A stretch of DNA of 59,297 bases, from the NCBI GenBank assembly GCA_028285465.1, contig JANQPD010000034.1, forward strand, positions 1 through 59,297. The letters are read 5' to 3'. Each line of letters opens with the position of its first letter. Position 1 is the first letter of the stretch. Shown in pieces: positions 9,207 to 19,313 of this stretch. The position numbers and the translations under genes were made by a program. Origin of the DNA: Owenweeksia sp. (GTDB lineage Bacteria; Bacteroidota; Bacteroidia; Flavobacteriales; Schleiferiaceae). The notes under the pieces were generated by a model. It was not told the origin of the DNA and searched no databases. It saw only the letters and a list, made by a program, of their open reading frames with translations.

Positions 9207-11594
9207 ATGAAGAAATATTTACAAGGCCTGTTGCTGGCGCTATGCATAGTGCCTTTTACTGCTGTAAAGGCTACTCACTACGCAGGAGTTGAGATTACCT
9301 ATGAACACCTGGGAAACAACTCATATGCCATTTTTCTAACCATCATTCTTGACGACTGCAGTACGTGCGCTGGCCCTGCTCCTATGGAAGAAGTTTGCAT
9401 TACGTCTTCCTGTATCTCTAACAGCATTGATTTGGACATGCCGCAAATCCCCCACCCAACTTTTAGGAATATTACGCCTAACGGAGATACCTTATTAGTT
9501 TTTCCGGGAGATACGGTGCCTGAGTCTAATGACTGTGCTAAGCCTAATTTTGGCAGCACTATAGGTCGGGCGGAGCTTTTCAGGGTATATGCGTATTCAG
9601 ACACGGTCGTTCTTGGACCATGTGCAGATTGGAGAATAACCTTTGATGCCTGCTGCAGGAACCAAGCTATTACCAATGGAGCTAGTAATCAAGGTACTTA
9701 TGTGGAGGCAATACTCAATAATTTAATTGGCCCTAATACTTCTCCCCAGTTTTTAAAGCCGGGTTTAAAAAGATTCTGTGTAATTCCCAACCCCAATGAT
9801 CCGGCAGCTAAACCTTTTAATTGGGATCACCCTAGTATAGAGCCTGATGGAGACAGCATTTACTACAAATTTTCTCAACCACAGGAAGCTGGGGGTTCAG
9901 GCAATGGTTGCGCTCTTGGTGTAGATATACCTTGGGCAGCAGGATTCTCTACCAATGCTCCCATGACTACAGCAAATGGTATTTCCATTGATAGAAAATT
10001 TGGCTTTTTCACCTTTATGCCAACACAGCCTGAAGTAGATGTGGTGAAAATAGATGTAGAAGAGTACAGGTTTAATACCACACAACTGCGTTGGCAGCTC
10101 ATAGGCAGGGTTTCACGCGATATGCAGATCCCTATTGATGGTACATGCTTAAACAGTGTGGAAGACGGGCCTAAGATCATTTCATCAGGGTTTGGTTTCG
10201 GAACAGAGAGTATCACTAAGGATAGCCTCGAAGATGTGCTGTCTGAGTTTATTGGGGGCACCAGCACTTTTGAGATCAATAATGATTCAATACCGAACGT
10301 TTCTCCGGCTGTTTATACAGTGCCTATAGTGCCCTATACCTGCGGGAATAGTGAAATAGAGCTGCGCTTTGACGTAGATATTTTCTGCCCTACGATCGAC
10401 CCTACGGACTTTAGGCTTATGGGGCCGGATGGCATCTCGAGACCTATTGTAAATGTTGAATCAGGTTGTACACAGATTTTACGTGAGACGCGCTTATTGA
10501 AACTGGAATTGTTCCAGCCGCTGGATGTAAACGGAAACTACTTGCTTCAAATAAAACGCGGAAATGACGGGAATACACTAGAAAACAAATGTGGATTTCA
10601 GTTGGTGGATAATTATTTCATGATCTTGAAGGTAAGTGATTGCCCTGAGTTGGATTACCAGATAGGAAATGTAACAGTTGTAGAAGATGAAATGATAAAG
10701 GTAGAGTTTGATCTGGACCCACTTAGTTATTTCTCAAACACCTTTAACCGGATCAACGTATTGCGGGCGAACAATGACCAGGCCTTTATAAAAGTGGGAG
10801 AGATCACGGACCAGACAGTACGCGAATATATTGACAGCACAGTGGATGGCTTTGCTGTAGACAACCAGATCTACCAGTACCTTTTACAGATGATCACGAA
10901 CAGCAATCCGCGTATCCCTACCAATTTTATTAATTCTATCGTCCTCTCCGGAGATAGCATTAACGATACACAAATGGAGTTGGCATGGAACCCCTACGAT
11001 AACGGTACTTATGGTGCTCCGGCAGAATATGAAGTGTTTGAAGGGCAATACGACACTACGGCAGGAAGCATGAATTGGACCAGTTTACAGGTAGTGGGCA
11101 GTAACCTGACGTACATTTATACTATGCCAGACCCTGAGCAGCGCCCCGGGCAGTTTTGGCTGAAGGTAGAAGGCAGCGACCCCAGCGGTACGAATTTGAG
11201 AATTTCAGAAAGCAACTGGATTACGTTAGGCGTGCCTGAACCTCCAATACCTCCCGTTACGAACCCAGTTGTGAATTACGTACCCAACGTAATCACTCCG
11301 AATGGAGACATGCTAAACGATCGCTTTTACTTCCAGCTATTGCCTTTAGACCCTTCTTTGAGAGAGTATTCTAACCTTAGTCTGAGCATTTTCAACCGAT
11401 GGGGAAAGCAGGTATTCTTTGATGATAACTTCATGGACCGGAATACGGAAACAGATGGCTGGGATGGTACAGATCAAAATACCGGGCAGAGGTTAGCGGA
11501 TGGCGTATATTTTTATGTGGCCAAATTCAACGATATGGAAACCGGCAAATCGGAAGAACTTAGTGGTTCGGTAACCCTTGCCGGAGGAATATAA
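9207..11594 (+). CDS. Surface protein with gliding-motility-associated C-terminal (T9SS type B) domain, copy 2
   Basis: The 795-residue product repeats the architecture of its upstream neighbour: signal peptide (residues 1-22, ending AVKA), N-terminal HYAGVEITYEHLGNN domain, Cys-rich middle, and a type B T9SS sorting domain (NYVPNVITPNGDMLNDRF, LSIFNRWGKQVF, WDGTDQNTGQRLADGVYFY). Long stretches of the second half match the first copy almost word for word (for example RINVLRANNDQAFIKVGE), while the N-terminal domain aligns only loosely and includes a TCAGPAPME Cys segment absent from copy 1. That pattern fits an old tandem duplication with a diversified exposed part and a conserved or gene-converted export part. 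It ends at a strong intrinsic terminator. Specific function unknown. Confidence 0.88.
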   Translation: MKKYLQGLLLALCIVPFTAVKATHYAGVEITYEHLGNNSYAIFLTIILDDCSTCAGPAPMEEVCITSSCISNSIDLDMPQIPHPTFRNITPNGDTLLVFPGDTVPESNDCAKPNFGSTIGRAELFRVYAYSDTVVLGPCADWRITFDACCRNQAITNGASNQGTYVEAILNNLIGPNTSPQFLKPGLKRFCVIPNPNDPAAKPFNWDHPSIEPDGDSIYYKFSQPQEAGGSGNGCALGVDIPWAAGFSTNAPMTTANGISIDRKFGFFTFMPTQPEVDVVKIDVEEYRFNTTQLRWQLIGRVSRDMQIPIDGTCLNSVEDGPKIISSGFGFGTESITKDSLEDVLSEFIGGTSTFEINNDSIPNVSPAVYTVPIVPYTCGNSEIELRFDVDIFCPTIDPTDFRLMGPDGISRPIVNVESGCTQILRETRLLKLELFQPLDVNGNYLLQIKRGNDGNTLENKCGFQLVDNYFMILKVSDCPELDYQIGNVTVVEDEMIKVEFDLDPLSYFSNTFNRINVLRANNDQAFIKVGEITDQTVREYIDSTVDGFAVDNQIYQYLLQMITNSNPRIPTNFINSIVLSGDSINDTQMELAWNPYDNGTYGAPAEYEVFEGQYDTTAGSMNWTSLQVVGSNLTYIYTMPDPEQRPGQFWLKVEGSDPSGTNLRISESNWITLGVPEPPIPPVTNPVVNYVPNVITPNGDMLNDRFYFQLLPLDPSLREYSNLSLSIFNRWGKQVFFDDNFMDRNTETDGWDGTDQNTGQRLADGVYFYVAKFNDMETGKSEELSGSVTLAGGI

Positions 11595-11620
11595 CGCTAA
11601 GAGCAGCACATTATATAAAA

Positions 11621-11655
11621 ACAAACGGCCTGCTACTTGCAGGCCGTTTGTTTTT
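11621..11655 (+). terminator. Intrinsic terminator after second surface-protein gene
   Basis: ACAAACGGCCTGC pairs perfectly with GCAGGCCGTTTGT (13 bp, 5-nt loop), followed by TTTT and preceded by AAAA, so it can work in both directions. Confidence 0.9.
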
Positions 11656-11700
11656 ATAATAACCCCTAGGGTTTTAATGGCAACCCTGGCTGACCTCAAC

Positions 11701-11740
11701 AAAAAAGGGTTTTAACAGAAACATGTTAAAACCCTTTTTT
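11701..11740 (-). terminator. Intrinsic terminator of the initiator tRNA gene
   Basis: A 17-bp perfect inverted repeat (AAAAAAGGGTTTTAACA and its complement, loop GAAACA) lies 4 nt past the 3' end of the minus-strand tRNA and ends in a T-run on that strand. Together with the hairpin at 11621-11655 it insulates two convergent units. Confidence 0.88.
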
Positions 11741-11744
11741 CTAG

Positions 11745-11817
11745 TAGCGGGGGCAGGACTCGAACCTGCGGCCTTTGGGTTATGAGCCCAACGAGCTACC
11801 AACTGCTCCACCCCGCG
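11745..11817 (-). tRNA. Initiator tRNA-Met (CAT)
   Basis: The minus strand folds as a 73-nt tRNA with anticodon CAT (plus positions 11782-11784). Initiator hallmarks are all present: three G-C pairs at the base of the anticodon stem (TTGGG...CCCAA), an A11-T24 pair in the D stem and no Watson-Crick pair at 1-72. The mismatch is C1 with U72 rather than the C1-A72 known from E. coli. The CCA end is not encoded (CTA follows). It is flanked by its own terminator. Confidence 0.93.
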
Positions 11818-11895
11818 ATATTGGGACGGCAAATATAACACCTTTGAATAAACTGGCCAAAGCTTGCCCCAAATATCCTTTGGCGGTAATAACTA

Positions 11896-11903
11896 TACCT
11901 TTG
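11896..11903 (+). promoter_or_regulatory. -7 promoter box TACCTTTG for era
   Basis: TACCTTTG matches TAnnTTTG exactly and lies 15 nt before the ATG at 11919. It supports that ATG as the start instead of an upstream in-frame ATG at 11775 that would run across the tRNA gene. Confidence 0.6.
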
Positions 11904-11918
11904 CAAAAAAACATCATC

Positions 11919-12800
11919 ATGGCAGGCCATAAAGCAGGATATGTAAATATAATTGGCAACCCCAACGTAGGGAAAAGTACCCTCATGAATGCATTAATAG
12001 GCGAGCAGCTTTCGATCACCACACCAAAAGCACAAACAACCCGGCATAGGATATTAGGAATTTACAATGAAGAGCGCATGCAAATTGTATTCTCGGATAC
12101 CCCTGGCGTAATACGCCCTGCCTATGCCCTGCAAGAGAGCATGATGGACTTTGTACGGGCTACTTTCGAGGATGCAGACGTTTTCTTATACATGACCGAG
12201 CCGGGAGACAAACAGCTGAAAGACCCTGAACTCTTTGCCCGGCTTAGCCGCATTAAAACCCCGCTCCTGCTGCTGATCAACAAGATAGATGCCAGCTCAC
12301 AGGAAGCGCTGGAAGAAGCTGTGGCCCACTGGAAAGAAACACTGCCCAATGCTGAAATACTTCCTATGTCTGCCCTCAACCGCTTTAATATAGACGTGCT
12401 TTTAAGGCGCTTGAAGGAATTACTACCCGATTCTCCTCCGTTTTTTGATAAGGAAAATTTAAGTGATCGAAACGAGCGCTTTTTTGTTTCCGAAATGGTC
12501 CGTGAGCAGATTTTAACACATTACAAAAAGGAGATCCCGTATGCTGTGGAAGTGGAGGTGGAGTCGTTTAAAGAAGAGGAAATCATTATACGGATACAAG
12601 CCATCATCTACGTGGAACGGGAGACGCAGAAAGGCATTATTATAGGGCACCAGGGAAAGATGATCAAAAAAGTAGGTATAGGTGCCCGTAAGCGCATGGA
12701 AGACTTCTTCAAAAAACAGGTGCACCTGGAGTTATTTGTAAAAGTGCGTAAAGACTGGCGCAGTAAAGAGGAGCAGTTAAAGCGCTTTGGTTACAAGTAG
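11919..12800 (+). CDS. era: GTPase Era
   Basis: Era is an essential GTPase that binds the 3' end of 16S rRNA and helps mature the 30S subunit. The 293-residue product has the family length: G1 GNPNVGKST near residue 13, switch region TPKAQTTRHRI, G3 DTPG (SDTPGVI), G4 NKID (LLINKIDAS), and a C-terminal KH domain with IIGHQGKMIKKVGIGARKRME and the tail VRKDWRSKEEQLKRFGY. Start chosen at 11919 because MAGHKAGYVNIIGNPNVGKST matches Era N-termini; the frame continues open upstream through the tRNA but that is fortuitous. It is convergent with the LRR lipoprotein gene. Confidence 0.96.
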   Translation: MAGHKAGYVNIIGNPNVGKSTLMNALIGEQLSITTPKAQTTRHRILGIYNEERMQIVFSDTPGVIRPAYALQESMMDFVRATFEDADVFLYMTEPGDKQLKDPELFARLSRIKTPLLLLINKIDASSQEALEEAVAHWKETLPNAEILPMSALNRFNIDVLLRRLKELLPDSPPFFDKENLSDRNERFFVSEMVREQILTHYKKEIPYAVEVEVESFKEEEIIIRIQAIIYVERETQKGIIIGHQGKMIKKVGIGARKRMEDFFKKQVHLELFVKVRKDWRSKEEQLKRFGYK

Positions 12801-12846
12801 CTCTCTAAGAGCACGCCACTCGAAAAGCCTAAGGCAAGAACCGGCT

Positions 12847-13386
12847 TCAATCGCAATCGCAACCATTCGTGCTAAGTATTTCCATATCGGGCCGTGCTTC
12901 TCTAAGCCAGGCCAGGTCATCGGTTTTAATAAAGGTATTGCGGACATCAATATGCTTTAAGCCGGGCAAGTCTTTTATATAAGGAGGGATATCTTTTAGG
13001 TTGGTTCCCCAGAGGTCCAGGCGTTTCAGACCTTTTAAATGCACCAGGCGCTGGTCGAGTCGGCCCAGGGGGTTTTGCGAGAGAGAAAGGCTTTGCAAGG
13101 TTTTCAGGCTGAAAAGGGCATCCGGGAGGTGTACGAATTCATTTTTTCGCAGGTTTAATTCTGCCAGGGAGCTTAAGCTACCCACACAGTCGGGGAGCGC
13201 GGAAAGCCTATTTCCACTTAAGTCCAGCTTTTTTAACCCGGTGTAAGCGCAAAGGCTATCAGGCAGGTGCAAAAGTTTTTGCCGCCCATAAAGGGCCGTG
13301 TTTTGCGAAAGTATAGGTTTCCGGCTACAAGCAATAATAGAGCTTGCCAGGGCACTAGCCCAAAAGATCGCGTATAGCCTTTTCAT
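12847..13386 (-). CDS. Leucine-rich-repeat lipoprotein
   Basis: The 179-residue product starts with a hydrophobic signal and a lipobox-like SSIIAC (Cys near residue 20), so it is probably lipid-anchored. It then carries about five LRR units of roughly 23 residues, with the pattern L-x-x-L-x-L-x-x-N-x-L-x-x-LP (LKKLDLSGNRLSALP, LAELNLRKNEFVHLP, LQSLSLSQNPLGRL, LKRLDLWGTNLKDIP, LKHIDVRNTFI). It ends NGCDCD, with two close Cys. LRRs bind proteins or glycans; the partner is unknown. The gene starts inside the last 32 nt of ribF in another frame, so it is likely coupled to ribF although no functional link is apparent. Confidence 0.8.
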   Translation of the reverse strand: MKRLYAIFWASALASSIIACSRKPILSQNTALYGRQKLLHLPDSLCAYTGLKKLDLSGNRLSALPDCVGSLSSLAELNLRKNEFVHLPDALFSLKTLQSLSLSQNPLGRLDQRLVHLKGLKRLDLWGTNLKDIPPYIKDLPGLKHIDVRNTFIKTDDLAWLREARPDMEILSTNGCDCD

Positions 13387-14281
13387 CTTTGCTTAATTGA
13401 GCTTTTAGCGCTTCGGGCCCGTTGAACTTCTGTTCACCCCTTAACTTTTTATGAAAGTGGAGGCGTATAAACGTATCGTATAAGTCCCCGGTAAAATCAA
13501 AAATATGGGCTTCTATAGAAATGGTGCTTCCGTTAAAGGTAGGGCGGTGGCCAATATTGCACATCCCTTTTCGCCACGAGCCTTCATTTGTTTGTATTTC
13601 TACGGCATATACACCTTCTCCCGGGATTAATTTATAGGCCTCGTCTACCTGTATATTGGCCGTAGGGAAACCCATAGCCGTGCCATTCTTTTTTCCCTTT
13701 ATCACTTTTCCGCGCAGTGCATAAAGGTAACCGAGGTAATCGTTTGCTTCATCGATCCGCCCTTCATCCAGAGCCTTTCGTATTTTAGTGCTGCTCACCG
13801 CAGTATCTTCTATCTCCTGGGCGGGGATCTCTTCCACTTCAAAGCCGTACAAAGGACCATACTCCATAAGGTGCTCAAAGCTGCCCTCGCGGTTGCGGCC
13901 AAAATGATGGTCGTAGCCGATAACCAGCTTTTTAGCGCCAATTTGCTCCACAAGAATATTACGCACAAAGTCAAGAGAGTCAATTCGGCTAAAGGCCATT
14001 GTAAAAGGATGGACAATAAGGTGCTCGAGGCCGGCTTCCCTTAAGCGCTCGGTTTTTTCTTTTTGGGTATTGAGCATTTTAAGCGCCGCATCCGGTTGCA
14101 ATACCATCCTGGGGTGGGGGAAAAAGGTTAACAATACCGATTCACCACCTATTTTTTTTGCCGTACGGTTAAGCCGATCGAGGATTTTTTTGTGGCCAAT
14201 GTGTACACCGTCAAAAGTACCAGTGGTTACAACAGCTTTGGAAAGTGTCTTAAACTCGGCCAGGGAAGAATAAACTTTCAC
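13355..14281 (-). CDS. ribF: Bifunctional riboflavin kinase / FAD synthetase
   Basis: RibF converts riboflavin to FMN and then to FAD. The 308-residue product has both domains: the N-terminal nucleotidyltransferase (TGTFDGVHIGHKKIL, the HxGH motif, then IGYDHHFGRNREG and SSTKIRKAL) and the C-terminal flavokinase (GKVIKGKKNGTAMGFPTANIQVD, then the MCNIGHRPTF and ISIEAHIFDF segments). The start codon is GTG, giving MKVYSSLAEF. No in-frame ATG upstream fits better. It is divergent from atpD across about 180 nt and overlaps the LRR lipoprotein gene at its 3' end. Confidence 0.95.
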   Translation of the reverse strand: MKVYSSLAEFKTLSKAVVTTGTFDGVHIGHKKILDRLNRTAKKIGGESVLLTFFPHPRMVLQPDAALKMLNTQKEKTERLREAGLEHLIVHPFTMAFSRIDSLDFVRNILVEQIGAKKLVIGYDHHFGRNREGSFEHLMEYGPLYGFEVEEIPAQEIEDTAVSSTKIRKALDEGRIDEANDYLGYLYALRGKVIKGKKNGTAMGFPTANIQVDEAYKLIPGEGVYAVEIQTNEGSWRKGMCNIGHRPTFNGSTISIEAHIFDFTGDLYDTFIRLHFHKKLRGEQKFNGPEALKAQLSKDEKAIRDLLG

Positions 14282-14368
14282 GCGAAAGGTGTACTTATTT
14301 AATTAAAAAACAGCTTTTTAAGCTGAAATATTCCTCTGTGTAGGGAAAGTTCAAAGTAACGAAATTAA

Positions 14369-15970
<1,602 letters not shown>

Positions 15971-16031
15971 CACCGATTCAGGTCTGTACAGCGGCGGTTT
16001 GCGGGTGTGTGTAAACGGTAAATAGAAAAGA

Positions 16032-16322
16032 ATGCAACTAGAAATTATAACTCCTGAACACAAGATCTTTAAAGGCCTGGTGGATGCTGTGCAGTTACCC
16101 GGTAAAGAAGGTCTGTTTCAGATACTGGATAACCATGCCCCTATCATTTCTACCTTAAAGGAAGGCATCATTAAAGTTGATCTGGCGTCTTCCAGGAAGA
16201 AGCTGGATGATCTAAGCGGGCACATTGAAATAGATAAGAGCAACGATAAAGTACTGCGCATACCCGTAAAAGGGGGCGTAGTAGAGTGCCAAAACAACAA
16301 AGTAATCGTATTGGCAGACTAA
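16032..16322 (+). CDS. atpC: F1F0 ATP synthase subunit epsilon, short form
   Basis: Epsilon belongs to the central stalk and couples rotation to catalysis. The 96-residue product has the N-terminal beta-sandwich (LEIITPEHKIFKG...AVQLPGKEGLFQILDNHAPIISTLKEG) and then stops shortly after GGVVECQNNKVIVLAD. The C-terminal two-helix hairpin that inhibits ATP hydrolysis in longer epsilons is missing, as is usual for Bacteroidota. It follows atpD by 61 nt and is closed by an intrinsic terminator. Confidence 0.92.
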   Translation: MQLEIITPEHKIFKGLVDAVQLPGKEGLFQILDNHAPIISTLKEGIIKVDLASSRKKLDDLSGHIEIDKSNDKVLRIPVKGGVVECQNNKVIVLAD

Positions 16323-16346
16323 GCACGTTGGATAACTTTATAATTG

Positions 16347-16380
16347 AACCCTGATCGGACTTTACCGGTCAGGGTTTTTT
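16347..16380 (+). terminator. Intrinsic terminator of the atpD-atpC unit
   Basis: AACCCTGATCGG pairs with CCGGTCAGGGTT (12 bp with one T-G wobble, 6-nt loop), followed by TTTT. Confidence 0.88.
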
Positions 16381-16866
16381 CTTGGGCTACACCAGGATAC
16401 TTTTAGGCCTTTTACAGCGCATTATTGCCTTCATATGCTTTTCAAATAAAAGAAACTTTGGGCGGGGTTCTTACATGAGAAGTCCCTCGTAAAAGGGATA
16501 TTTCGTAGACACTTCCCTCGAAAACCCTCTGTAATTAGCAGGGTGCTGTATTAAACTTCTTACATTTAATACTGCCTTAACCGTATGCTCATGACCTGCT
16601 TCCTTTCCGTACCCTCAGACTACTCTGGAAAAAACACATTGAGGCACAAGTTTACGGAGCTTCTCTTTAAGTTCTTGAAAAACAAGGAAATGCCAGTGAC
16701 CTATCTCCGCTCAAGGCGAGAGAAAATACCGCTTTAACACAAAATACACATTGCTTATAAATCATTACGATAGCTTAATACAGAGCTAAACGTGTAATAA
16801 AGTCGTAAGGTAACCTTTACGGAATCAAAACATAAGGGAGATTAACCTCTAAAAAATTAGATAACA
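16381..16866. other. Intergenic stretch with no supported gene
   Basis: About 490 nt separate the atpC terminator from the next gene. It holds small hairpins (TCCCT/AGGGA around 16482), a 50-codon open frame at 16585-16737 with no recognisable features, and a near-palindrome CGTAAGGTAACCTTTACG close to 16804-16821 that could be an operator for the gene at 16867. None can be assigned a function from sequence alone. Confidence 0.4.
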
Positions 16867-19071
16867 ATGAAAACAAAAATTTTACTTTTTACCATGCTTT
16901 GTATGCTGGCCGTAGGGTGGCGGGCGCAAGGGCAAACAGATATCGCGGCTTATTCGGGTGAGAGTTCTCCACAGGCTACTGCGGTCGCCAATGCTACGGC
17001 TACTGCCCTTTCCAGAGGCGCTGGGATCACAGTTAACTCTGGTGCATCGTTTAACAGTAGGGGGTGGGCAGAATCATCAGAAGCAGATGCTGTTACCGCT
17101 AATGATTATGTAGAATGGAGTATTACGGCAAGTGCTGGTTTTGCTGTTGAGGTCACCGAGATGGAAGTGGATTATGATAGAAGCGGTACCGGGCCTTCTA
17201 ATGTAGCCATTAGAACAAGCTTAGATGGATATACCTCAACTATCTATACTAATTCAGGTTTTGGCACGAGTGGTTTACAAGCAGTCATCGACTTATCAGC
17301 GTCTCCACTCGTCTCTTCTACGGGAGGAAGTATCACTTTCCGTCTGTATGCATGGGGTGGCTCTAGTACGGGGACCTTTGATATCGAAGACGACATAGGC
17401 ACAATACTGAGCCAGGCCAATACGGGCATTAGATTAGAAGGCAGCGTCACTGCTTCTGCCGTTACCTATACCTACAACAACGGCTGGAGCACAGATCCTG
17501 GGGTAAATGCCCCTGCGGCTACGGATAACTTTGAGATCACGGCCGGCACGGCCACCCTGGCGGGCTCCTATTCGATCAACGACCTTACGGTATCGCCTGA
17601 TGCAGCGCTGGACATTGGTGCCAACACCTTAACGGTAAACGGTACAGCTACCCTAAACGCCGATGCTACCGGTTACGGACAGGTAAAAGGGAATATATCC
17701 GGAACGGTAAACTGGGAAAGCTACCTGGAGAACGGGGGCGACATAGCCCGCTGGTTTAACGTAGGCATGCCGGTAAGTGCTGCTTTGAGCGGCATCTCCT
17801 TTAGCAATGGCGTTTTTTTGCAAGCAGACGGTACAGCGGGTCAAACCAATGTGTATACTTATGATGCGGGCAACATCACCCTGGGAGAAGGCACCTGGAC
17901 GCCCCTGCCCAATTTGAGCGGGAACACCACGGGTTCGGGCTTCAGCCTGTATTTGGGCGGGACACATTTTGGCGACCTGCCCACTACCATGACGGTATCG
18001 GGGACCTTGCTCAATGGCAATCAGAGCCAAAACCTTACAGCCCAGGGAGCCGCACCCCCCGCTACAGGAGGCTATGGCTGGAACTTTGTAGCCAATCCCT
18101 ATGCAGCCACCCTAGACTGGGATGCAGTTACCGCCAACAACCTCAATATCACTACCACCTACTGGGTGTACAACAGTGCCAACCAGTGGGTAGCGTATAA
18201 CTCAGCGGCCCCTCTGGCCACTCCTGGCCCCACAGGCGGAGGCACAGGCGCTTCCAGTATTGCAAGCCGCTATATTGCCCCCGGGCAGGCCTTTTTTGTA
18301 CAAAGCAATACCGCTACCCAGATCGATTACGCCGAAACCGACATTGCCCTGGCCGAAACCCCAGGCTTGTTAAAAACCAATGGAGCGATGCCTAATTCTA
18401 TCGTATTGACCCTGAGCGATGTGGACTCCAACCGTTATGACTTCACTTTTGTAGCCTTCAGCGCAGGAGACGATGACCGCAACGACAAGCGAAAAGACGC
18501 CATTAAGCGCCAGAACGACCTGTCCAAATTCCCCTCTATTTCTTCTACCAACGGGCAGGAGACGTTTATCTACAATTTCACGGAGAACGCTGACCAGAAC
18601 GGGAAGAGTGTGGCACTGAACGTGGAATACATGCATCACGCAAACCTGAGCGTCGAAGCCAAGCTGGACTACCTACCGGCTGATTGGGGGGCTATACTGG
18701 AAGACAAGCTTACCGGGACACAGGCCGACTTGCGTACAGGTGCTTATGTGTTTGCCCATACGGCAGGTAATCCAACAGATCGTTTTGTGCTGCACATCAA
18801 CAAGGCCTCAAATACGGTAGGGTTGGAAGAAGAATCAAGCAGCCAGGTATACGCCTATACGAGCCAGGGCAACCTGTATGTAAACCTGGAGCAGGTAAAT
18901 ACAGAAGCCGAGATCCGTTTGTACGATGTAAACGGGCGCCTGATAAAAAGCAAACAAACAGAGCGCCATAAGGTAGCACAGCTCAACTTGTCGGGCCTTG
19001 CCCCCGGGGTGTACATCAGCAAAGTAATGCAGTCCGGAAGAGCCCTTCACACCCAAAAAATCATCAAATAA
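16867..19071 (+). CDS. T9SS type A sorting-domain surface protein
   Basis: A 734-residue secreted protein. Residues 1-22 form a signal peptide (ending AQGQ). A beta-sandwich domain follows to about residue 195 (DYVEWSITASAGFAVEVTEMEVDYDRSGTGPSN), then a repeat-like beta region (ITAGTATLAGSYSINDLTVSPDAALDIGANTLTVNG) of the type seen in Bacteroidota surface proteins, then a large domain with GWNFVANPYAATLDW. The C-terminal 80 residues match the type A signal: LYVNLEQVNTEAEIRLYDVNGRLIK, GLAPGVYISKV, ending QKIIK. Such proteins cross the outer membrane by T9SS and are cut and often anchored to A-LPS. Codon choice in the first ~200 codons looks more AT-rich than the rest, which hints at domain shuffling. 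Function unknown. Confidence 0.85.
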   Translation: MKTKILLFTMLCMLAVGWRAQGQTDIAAYSGESSPQATAVANATATALSRGAGITVNSGASFNSRGWAESSEADAVTANDYVEWSITASAGFAVEVTEMEVDYDRSGTGPSNVAIRTSLDGYTSTIYTNSGFGTSGLQAVIDLSASPLVSSTGGSITFRLYAWGGSSTGTFDIEDDIGTILSQANTGIRLEGSVTASAVTYTYNNGWSTDPGVNAPAATDNFEITAGTATLAGSYSINDLTVSPDAALDIGANTLTVNGTATLNADATGYGQVKGNISGTVNWESYLENGGDIARWFNVGMPVSAALSGISFSNGVFLQADGTAGQTNVYTYDAGNITLGEGTWTPLPNLSGNTTGSGFSLYLGGTHFGDLPTTMTVSGTLLNGNQSQNLTAQGAAPPATGGYGWNFVANPYAATLDWDAVTANNLNITTTYWVYNSANQWVAYNSAAPLATPGPTGGGTGASSIASRYIAPGQAFFVQSNTATQIDYAETDIALAETPGLLKTNGAMPNSIVLTLSDVDSNRYDFTFVAFSAGDDDRNDKRKDAIKRQNDLSKFPSISSTNGQETFIYNFTENADQNGKSVALNVEYMHHANLSVEAKLDYLPADWGAILEDKLTGTQADLRTGAYVFAHTAGNPTDRFVLHINKASNTVGLEEESSSQVYAYTSQGNLYVNLEQVNTEAEIRLYDVNGRLIKSKQTERHKVAQLNLSGLAPGVYISKVMQSGRALHTQKIIK

Positions 19072-19101
19072 TCACCTGATTACTAAAAAAAGAACAAGAT
19101 C

Positions 19102-19287
19102 ATGAAAAAGCATACGATCATACTGGCATTGTTTCTATTAACGGGCACCTTAAGCTATGGCCAGCCCGATGAAGGCAACCCCGGGAGCAGCCCGGCTCCC
19201 TTTGGCTTTGTAGAGTTGCTTGTGGCAGCAGGTGCTGCCCTGGGCGGTAAAAAGATCTATGACGCCAAAAAGAAATCGGAAAACTAG
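19102..19287 (+). CDS. Small protein with signal peptide and C-terminal membrane-anchor/sorting signal
   Basis: The 61-residue product consists almost only of two targeting signals: an N-terminal signal peptide (residues 1 to about 20, ending LSYG) and a C-terminal tripartite tail, PAPFGFVELLVAAGAALGGKK then IYDAKKKSEN: a proline-rich motif, a Gly/Ala-rich hydrophobic stretch and a basic end. This resembles the short PID-CTERM-type tails of Bacteroidota, which I recall as being widespread on very small proteins. The canonical Asp after the Pro-Ile is replaced here (PFGF), so the match is imperfect. Only about 12 residues (QPDEGNPGSSPA) remain as mature domain. It lies 30 nt after the T9SS protein gene and before a terminator-like hairpin, so it may be co-transcribed with it. 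Confidence 0.65.
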   Translation: MKKHTIILALFLLTGTLSYGQPDEGNPGSSPAPFGFVELLVAAGAALGGKKIYDAKKKSEN

Positions 19288-19313
19288 AGATATAAAACAT
19301 CTAATAGTACCTT

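Noticed and set aside
11775..11918. N-terminal extension of Era
   Set aside because: The in-frame extension runs across the initiator tRNA gene and a promoter box lies just before the ATG at 11919.
16585..16737. 50-codon open frame in the gap before the T9SS type A gene
   Set aside because: No signal, motif, ribosome site or conserved neighbour supports it; a frame of this length is expected by chance.
16804..16821. Near-palindrome CGTAAGGTAACCTTTACG upstream of the T9SS type A gene
   Set aside because: Single copy, one bulged base, no known operator consensus; noted only within the intergenic entry.
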